A DNA stretch of 64,000 nt from Aurantimicrobium minutum (GTDB lineage Bacteria > Actinomycetota > Actinomycetes > Actinomycetales > Microbacteriaceae): assembly GCF_002355535.1 (NCBI RefSeq), contig NZ_AP017457.1, positions 1,116,001 to 1,180,000 on the forward strand, read 5' to 3'. Position 1 is the first letter of the stretch; every line of letters begins with the position of its first letter. Shown in pieces: positions 59,438 to 64,000 of this stretch. A program made the translations under genes and the position numbers. The notes under the pieces were generated by a model that searched no databases, was not told where the DNA came from, and saw nothing but the letters and a program-made list of their open reading frames with translations.

Positions 59438-60691
59438 TTATTGCTTATCTGCAGCTTTCCTGCGGGATGCAATAAGTAAGCCGAGACCAGCAATGAATGA
59501 GAGAACGACACCGGCACCCAGCCCGAGATATCCCACAGCATCAATATCTGTGCCCGTTGCAGGTAACGATGCAGGTGAGGTGGTTGAAGTTGGTGATGGG
59601 GTTGGTGTCGGGGTTGGCGAAGGAGCCGTGCAAGGGTTCACTGGTGTTATTGCAGTGAGATAAAAACCGACAGGGTTAACCTGAGCACATTCTCCCCATG
59701 CGTTTAATGGCGCAAGTACTGTACGAGCTTGCACAGCACTGAAATATCCATTTCCCACAGCTGTATTCGTGGTTGTGAATGGCTGTGAGTTTGCACCCAC
59801 AATAGGTCCATCTACTGAATAAGCATTCACAACTTGGCCGGTTAATGAATCACCCGCCACGATTCCAGCACCAGTGCCACTAACGATTCCAGCGGCATAA
59901 ACATTTGTAACCGTTACCGAGGCCGCGGTCCGACCGATAATTCCTCCAGCGTTTGAGCTAATTGAACCCAAGGAATATGAGGAATTCACGACTGCCATGA
60001 AGCTATTTGAGCCAACTATTCCTCCAGCAGAATCGAGAATGTCGCCCGTGGAATATGAGTTAGTGACTGTAGAGGTAGTAGACAAAGCACCGAGAATGCC
60101 CCCGCCAAGAAAACCGATTTGGCCCGTTGAAAACGACTTATTAATCGTTGACCCATTAGCAACCCCAACAATTCCACCCCCATTAGTCGAGATGGCACCT
60201 GTTGAACTGAGGTTAGTAAATGTGCTGTTGACGTCTTGCCAGACAAACCAGCCTTTGCCATTGGCAAGGGTGGAGTTGTTCGAATGGATTGTAAGGTTTT
60301 TGATTTCATCACTGTTGGTGTTGAAAAAGAGCCCACCGAAGTTAGTAACTCCATCAATAGTAATGGAGTGCCCCTGGCCGTCGTAGTGAAAGTTCCGTGC
60401 ACCGCCAGAGCCTGGATCAATCTGCAGAATTGAATCTCTCGTAAAGTCTGCGGTTTGAACTAAGTAAGCGTCACCACCACCGGCAGGAACTCTGCTCGAC
60501 CCTTGCGCGAAACATTCAAGTTGGCTATTGGTGGCGATTTGCCAGGGATTGTTCTGAGAACCATCGCCGAGGTAGGTAGTCGTGCAAGTTACTGCTGCAG
60601 CAGGCGCAGCAAATCCAACGACGCCAAAGCCAGCCAAAGTAAAGGCGCTCACAACCAGAGCAAAAAGTTTCATCGATCGAACAGACTTCAT
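59438..60691 (-). CDS. LPxTG-type surface protein with GLUG-like repeats
   Basis: This 417-aa protein has a signal peptide (about residues 5-33, ending APAAAV), a beta-helix part with repeats of the type GGIVG-x-N-x(20) as in GLUG/adhesin proteins (GGILGALS, GGIVGSNS, GGIIGRTA, AGIVAGDS), a Pro/Thr/Ser stalk, LPATG, a membrane helix and a basic end (RRKAADKQ). A sortase would attach it to the wall. The start at 60691 is chosen for the signal peptide. Confidence 0.82.
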   Translation of the reverse strand: MKSVRSMKLFALVVSAFTLAGFGVVGFAAPAAAVTCTTTYLGDGSQNNPWQIATNSQLECFAQGSSRVPAGGGDAYLVQTADFTRDSILQIDPGSGGARNFHYDGQGHSITIDGVTNFGGLFFNTNSDEIKNLTIHSNNSTLANGKGWFVWQDVNSTFTNLSSTGAISTNGGGIVGVANGSTINKSFSTGQIGFLGGGILGALSTTSTVTNSYSTGDILDSAGGIVGSNSFMAVVNSSYSLGSISSNAGGIIGRTAASVTVTNVYAAGIVSGTGAGIVAGDSLTGQVVNAYSVDGPIVGANSQPFTTTNTAVGNGYFSAVQARTVLAPLNAWGECAQVNPVGFYLTAITPVNPCTAPSPTPTPTPSPTSTTSPASLPATGTDIDAVGYLGLGAGVVLSFIAGLGLLIASRRKAADKQ

Positions 60692-60932
60692 TAGTGATTT
60701 CCCATGTGGCTCGGTCGACAAGAAAAGTCAGCTTCAATGCTGACTGACATTTAATCTACTTGTTTATTGGACTATGACACCAGTACGAATAAGGCAGAGT
60801 AAAACATTCACATGAAGTGTTCTTGATTTATACGCAATTCCCACTACAAAGATGAAACGATACCAACTGAAAACAAAGGATTTTTCACCACAGCTGAAGC
60901 TTGCCTGTAAACCCCGGGGTGTTGAAGCACCT

Positions 60933-61976
60933 CTACTGATTGAATTTCTTGAGCAGTCTTGGTGATACCAGGACGAGTGTGCCCAAGATAACCAGGAGCC
61001 ATGCGAACACAGAGTATCCGTTTACCGGAGAACCCGTTTGAGCAAGCTCTGCAGCGGCAGCACCAGAAGAACCAGAGTTGTTTTGGTTGTTGTTCTGATT
61101 GTTATTTGTCGGGCAGGAAATGGTTGGCGCAACATCTGAAATAGTCCAGTTGTTCGGACTTGCTAATAATGTGGCTCGGGCATTCACTGCGTCACAAGTG
61201 ACCGCTTGGGTCGAGACTGCACCAAGATTCACATTCGGCATCACACTCTGCGAACCCCATCCAACGAGTGTGCTGGAGTAGTTCTCATTCGACATTGAAT
61301 AGAACCCAACCTTTTTGAACATGTCAGTCATATTTGTGACGTTTGAAATGTTCCAAGTAGCAAGTGACCTATTGAAGCTCACAGCGGACTCAAACATGTG
61401 TGACATGTTGGTGACGTTGCTGGTGTTCCATCCGCTGATGTCCTGGTTGAATCCATTTGCATATGAAAATGCATTACTGAGATCCGTCACCGTGGCAGGA
61501 AGAGTTGCCGGAACTTGTCTGAGTTCACTGCGGTGATCAAAACCACAGCGCAAACTCGTCATGCCAAAGTCTCCCCAGCTCAATACTTTTGTCAGGGTTG
61601 TGTCGGAACCACCGAGGCATTTACCAAAACGTTCCAACTTTGTTGCTGTGATTGTGACTACAAAAGTTCCGTCATAAAGAGGAGATTGGGTGAGGGTGAT
61701 ATCTCCAGAACCAGGACCTTGATCAGTCACATTTTGAATAACGTCAGGACTGGATGGATCTGCATCTAAATCACCCCAGTTGATAACGACGTTTGTTAGC
61801 TCTCCTCCGAGATAAACACTGATGTTTTCATTCCATTGGGTTGTTTGAAACTCGAGCTGCATCTGATTCGCAGGAGCGGCATGAGCTGGAACAACCCCAC
61901 CAAAAACCACAACAAATAATGCAGAGAATAATGCTGCCCCCACAGCACATAAACGTCTAAAACCACGAGGACTCAT
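60933..61976 (-). CDS. DUF285/BspA-like surface protein with LAQTG anchor
   Basis: This 347-aa protein has a signal peptide (residues 5-32, ending PAHAA), then a beta domain, then repeats of the DUF285 type (NGFNQDISGWNTSNVTNMSH, then a second unit SFNRSLATWNISNVTNMTDM). An Asn-rich stalk and a C-terminal LAQTG, membrane helix and KKFNQ tail follow. It is probably sortase-anchored and may bind surfaces or hosts. Confidence 0.82.
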   Translation of the reverse strand: MSPRGFRRLCAVGAALFSALFVVVFGGVVPAHAAPANQMQLEFQTTQWNENISVYLGGELTNVVINWGDLDADPSSPDVIQNVTDQGPGSGDITLTQSPLYDGTFVVTITATKLERFGKCLGGSDTTLTKVLSWGDFGMTSLRCGFDHRSELRQVPATLPATVTDLSNAFSYANGFNQDISGWNTSNVTNMSHMFESAVSFNRSLATWNISNVTNMTDMFKKVGFYSMSNENYSSTLVGWGSQSVMPNVNLGAVSTQAVTCDAVNARATLLASPNNWTISDVAPTISCPTNNNQNNNQNNSGSSGAAAAELAQTGSPVNGYSVFAWLLVILGTLVLVSPRLLKKFNQ

Positions 61977-62102
61977 ATTCGAAGTCTAGGTGTTTTTCCC
62001 TGTTCGACTGTTGGGCTTAAAGTACAAAGTCACGCCGTTTGGTTGCAACGTACGGCACCCACCCCAAACCTCAAATGTCTGCGGCTCGTGTCATACTCGG
62101 TA
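61977..62102. other. Intergenic region before the riboswitch
   Basis: No gene is seen. The divergent promoters for the BspA-like gene and the riboswitch RNA must lie here. CATACT near 62090 could be a -10 element. Confidence 0.3.
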
Positions 62103-62190
62103 CAACGTTCCAGAGCGATAGCGCCAAGTACCTAGCTAGCTATCCGGCAACCCCCCAACCATTGAGTGGGGTGCCCTAGGGGAAGAACAG
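62103..62190 (+). ncRNA. SAM-I/SAM-IV-like riboswitch
   Basis: The core TATCCGGCAACCCCCCAACC then GTGGGGTGCCCTAGGGGAAG closely follows the SAM-I/IV clan (CCGGCAACC...GGGGTGCC). GATAGC/GCTATC around a 16-nt arm matches P2, and GTTC/GAAC at the ends match P1. It sits 76 nt before an unknown gene, with no methionine gene nearby. Confidence 0.75.
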
Positions 62191-62238
62191 ATATAAGCGT
62201 ATCCGCGCTCATATAAGTCAATGGAGTGCAGCAACCAC

Positions 62239-62262
62239 TGCCTCCACAACACCAAGGAGGCA
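62239..62262 (+). promoter_or_regulatory. Hairpin that hides the ribosome binding site
   Basis: TGCCTCC pairs perfectly with GGAGGCA, which contains the SD (AAGGAGG) of the gene at 62266. The loop is 10 nt. Together with the upstream riboswitch this suggests control of translation. Confidence 0.65.
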
Positions 62263-62265
62263 CCT

Positions 62266-63003
62266 ATGTCTGCACCAGAAAAAATCCCCAGCACCACCTG
62301 GCATGAGAAAGAGCCCATTAGCCGAGAGCTTCGCCTCTTGCGGGAAGAACTCTGGGGACCAATCCCCCCACGTGAACGCATTCAGTGGAGTAACGCTCTG
62401 CTGGATAACCCACCCACTGAACTGAGCATCATGGGCAAGCTCCAGAACACTCAGCTTCTTCACCGAGATGGCATCGTCATGAATAGGCAGTGGGTTGCTG
62501 TTGCCCGATATTGGGATGACCTGGGTATCACTGCCTATGAATGGCTCCTCCAGAAGGGCACACTCGCCAGTAACACCCCAGAGAACACCACACCCGAAGA
62601 AGACCCCTGGGGTGACTGCACAGAAGAAGAACGCAGAGCGTGGACTGCAGCAACGCTGCGGTTCCCACCCATGTTCTTAGGTGCCACGGTCATGGGTCTA
62701 CATGACAAGCACGCTAAGCAAACAGGAATTACCAATAGCAAGGGCTGGATTGATCTTGCACTCGAGTTCAGAGATGCGGGATTCACACCAGAAGAGTTCA
62801 TTGAACTCAACACTCAAGTGAGGAAGTTCCGCAAGCGTGGCCAGCGAAACACCATGATCACTACAACCTGGGGCAATCTCAACAAAGAATATGTCCGGCT
62901 GAAAGCCCAGCAGTGGACGAATTGGTTAGAGCGATATCGGGCAGGAGACGAGCCACTAGCTCTCACTGAAGAACTACTCTCTCCTCACTGGATCTCCCAG
63001 TGA
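62266..63003 (+). CDS. Unknown protein with internal duplication, riboswitch controlled
   Basis: This 245-aa soluble protein has two related units: about residues 36-97 (RIQWSNALLDNPPTEL ... GITAYEWL) and 120-183 (RRAWTAATLRFPPMFL ... GFTPEEFI). Each shows W-x(3)-L-x(2)-PP, a central MG-L segment, a GI turn and D-x-G-x-T. A Lys/Arg-rich helix follows. I recognise no family. Start 62266 follows AAGGAGG. A SAM-type riboswitch upstream suggests a link to SAM or methionine use. Confidence 0.7.
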   Translation: MSAPEKIPSTTWHEKEPISRELRLLREELWGPIPPRERIQWSNALLDNPPTELSIMGKLQNTQLLHRDGIVMNRQWVAVARYWDDLGITAYEWLLQKGTLASNTPENTTPEEDPWGDCTEEERRAWTAATLRFPPMFLGATVMGLHDKHAKQTGITNSKGWIDLALEFRDAGFTPEEFIELNTQVRKFRKRGQRNTMITTTWGNLNKEYVRLKAQQWTNWLERYRAGDEPLALTEELLSPHWISQ

Positions 63004-63008
63004 GGAGA

Positions 63009-63042
63009 GGCACCACCCGCTGAAATGTCAGTGGGTGGTGCC
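63009..63042 (+). terminator. Strong hairpin behind the riboswitch-controlled gene
   Basis: A 15-bp stem with one G-U pair and loop AATG begins 6 nt after the stop codon. No T tract follows. Confidence 0.6.
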
Positions 63043-63078
63043 ATGGTGAAAGTAGGAGGAGTTGAGGGGAGCAAAGAA

Positions 63079-63393
63079 ATGCCTGCGTTGGGAACAGCAC
63101 TTGTAGTGAAAGACAGCAAGCAAAAAACTCTCTTCTCCACCGAGCTCTGGTGGTGGACTCCGCGAAACCTCACGGGACATGCTCTCTTCAATCGTGTAGA
63201 TGTTCCTAGTTACACCGACTGGGTGGCAGATCTCACATTGATGCAGTTTGTTGATCTCAACCGACAACAGATCCAGAGCTACGGCTTAGAGCTCTGGAAA
63301 TTCAAGGAAGATATCGAAGCCATGACGGCACAAATACGAAATGGCGCGTTGGAAACGGATCAGGGGAAGGTATTCCCAATTAGAAAAATTTAA
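63079..63393 (+). CDS. Unknown small protein
   Basis: This 104-aa protein begins MPALGTALVVKDSKQKTLFS and has aromatic-rich WWWTPRNLTGHALFNRVDVP. The start at 63079 follows GGGGAGC by 8 nt; upstream in-frame Met codons lie in or next to the hairpin 63009-63042. The C-terminus overlaps the end of the following opposite gene by 4 nt. No family recognised. Confidence 0.5.
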   Translation: MPALGTALVVKDSKQKTLFSTELWWWTPRNLTGHALFNRVDVPSYTDWVADLTLMQFVDLNRQQIQSYGLELWKFKEDIEAMTAQIRNGALETDQGKVFPIRKI

Positions 63394-63950
63394 TCCAAAT
63401 TCAATTTGCTTCCGCATTCGGAGCAAAAAGATGCGGTTGATTGCACAAACTTTTTGCCACAATTAGGGCAAAAAATAAAGTTGGAAATTTGTTGATTTTC
63501 CGACTCGACTGGGTAAAGCCAATCTGAAACTGTGCAGATTTCGTCAATTACTTCTACATTGTTTTCTGCAGTGAAAGTTACATAGCCCATTTCTGCAGCG
63601 TCAAGTAATTGTTCATTCGTGTAATGATCTTCCACATCTATATACGCCGATATTTCAAATTCTTGTTTGAAAGCTTTGAGCTGGAAGCCGGGTCGATTGT
63701 GGCTACCATAATCGGACTGTAAGCCATCTAAATCAATGAAGTGGCCTAGCTCAAAGATGATGGTTTCATCTCTCCAATCCGATGCGAATGAAATATCCAA
63801 GTTCTCGGTTTTTGCAGAAATCTGAATCTGATCTTCGGAAATACCCTCCGGGATTAACAAGATAAAAACGTTGTCTTGAAGAGTGTGAACATATTTGAGT
63901 GTTCTCAACTTTTTACTCCAATATTTCAGAGAGCTCTTCAAATCCCTCAT
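63390..63950 (-). CDS. Unknown AT-rich protein with C-terminal zinc ribbon
   Basis: This 186-aa protein ends with a double-zinc-ribbon-like pair FCPNCGKKF and FCSECGSKLNLD. The rest is acidic and beta-rich (NVFILLIPEGISEDQIQI, FELGHFIDLDGL). The gene is clearly more AT-rich than its neighbours, which suggests recent gain. The ATG at 63950 is preferred; a TTG start at 63971 is possible. Function unknown. Confidence 0.6.
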   Translation of the reverse strand: MRDLKSSLKYWSKKLRTLKYVHTLQDNVFILLIPEGISEDQIQISAKTENLDISFASDWRDETIIFELGHFIDLDGLQSDYGSHNRPGFQLKAFKQEFEISAYIDVEDHYTNEQLLDAAEMGYVTFTAENNVEVIDEICTVSDWLYPVESENQQISNFIFCPNCGKKFVQSTASFCSECGSKLNLD

Positions 63951-64000
63951 CTTCTTTGTGGAGGATATCAAGCAACAAAGTAAATGAGTCTTCTATGTAA

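Overview
The window looks like an actinobacterial chromosome, most probably a Microbacteriaceae member with moderate GC. Pointers are LPxTG-type surface proteins without a sortase nearby, a Lys/Ala-rich H1-like protein, a ZTP riboswitch before glyA-folD, a SAM-I/IV-like riboswitch, and a prophage with actinophage-type tail genes. The genus cannot be fixed from sequence reading alone.

Layout. 1-957: a DUF5993-like micro-gene coupled to a DsbB-like gene. 958-1034: tRNA-Lys(TTT), the integration target. 989-30319: a compact and apparently complete siphovirus-type prophage (29.3 kb) between exact 44-bp repeats. From its left end it carries two rightward accessory genes (HIRAN protein and a secreted Cys-rich protein). 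It then carries a leftward lysis/tail/neck/head/terminase block (2271-18435), an HNH gene with a degenerate tRNA-like element, and a leftward early operon of about 21 coupled small genes (19706-27639). The early operon includes SSB, a replication protein, a Rad52-like annealase, YqaJ exonuclease and RusA. Last come Xis- and Cro-like genes and a rightward lysogeny operon (repressor, ImmA-type peptidase, tyrosine integrase). Two copies of an 18-bp imperfect inverted repeat mark the repressor promoter and the late-gene leader. Direct repeats next to both att sites look like integrase arm sites.

30325-56104 is ordinary chromosome: DUF998 protein, pirin, H1-like protein, a TagE/TarM-like glycosyltransferase, gamma carbonic anhydrase, and a one-carbon cluster (folD-glyA under a ZTP riboswitch, divergent purU). 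It continues with YceI, a DODA dioxygenase, a ferric reductase/FMN-binding protein/ApbE set, a P1B ATPase, class I fumarase, a quinone oxidoreductase and two PLP decarboxylases. A heterodimeric ABC exporter with an attenuator-like leader and an amidase close this part.

56215-64000 is an accessory region. It contains three paralogous two-gene cassettes, each an EndoU-family nuclease-like protein followed 1 nt after its stop codon by a small protein of about 91-94 aa (possible toxin-immunity pairs). It also holds unknown small membrane proteins, two sortase-type surface proteins, and an unknown internally duplicated protein preceded by a SAM-I/IV-like riboswitch whose ribosome binding site lies in a hairpin. 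The EndoU cassettes and the riboswitch-controlled unknown gene are the best candidates for new biology.
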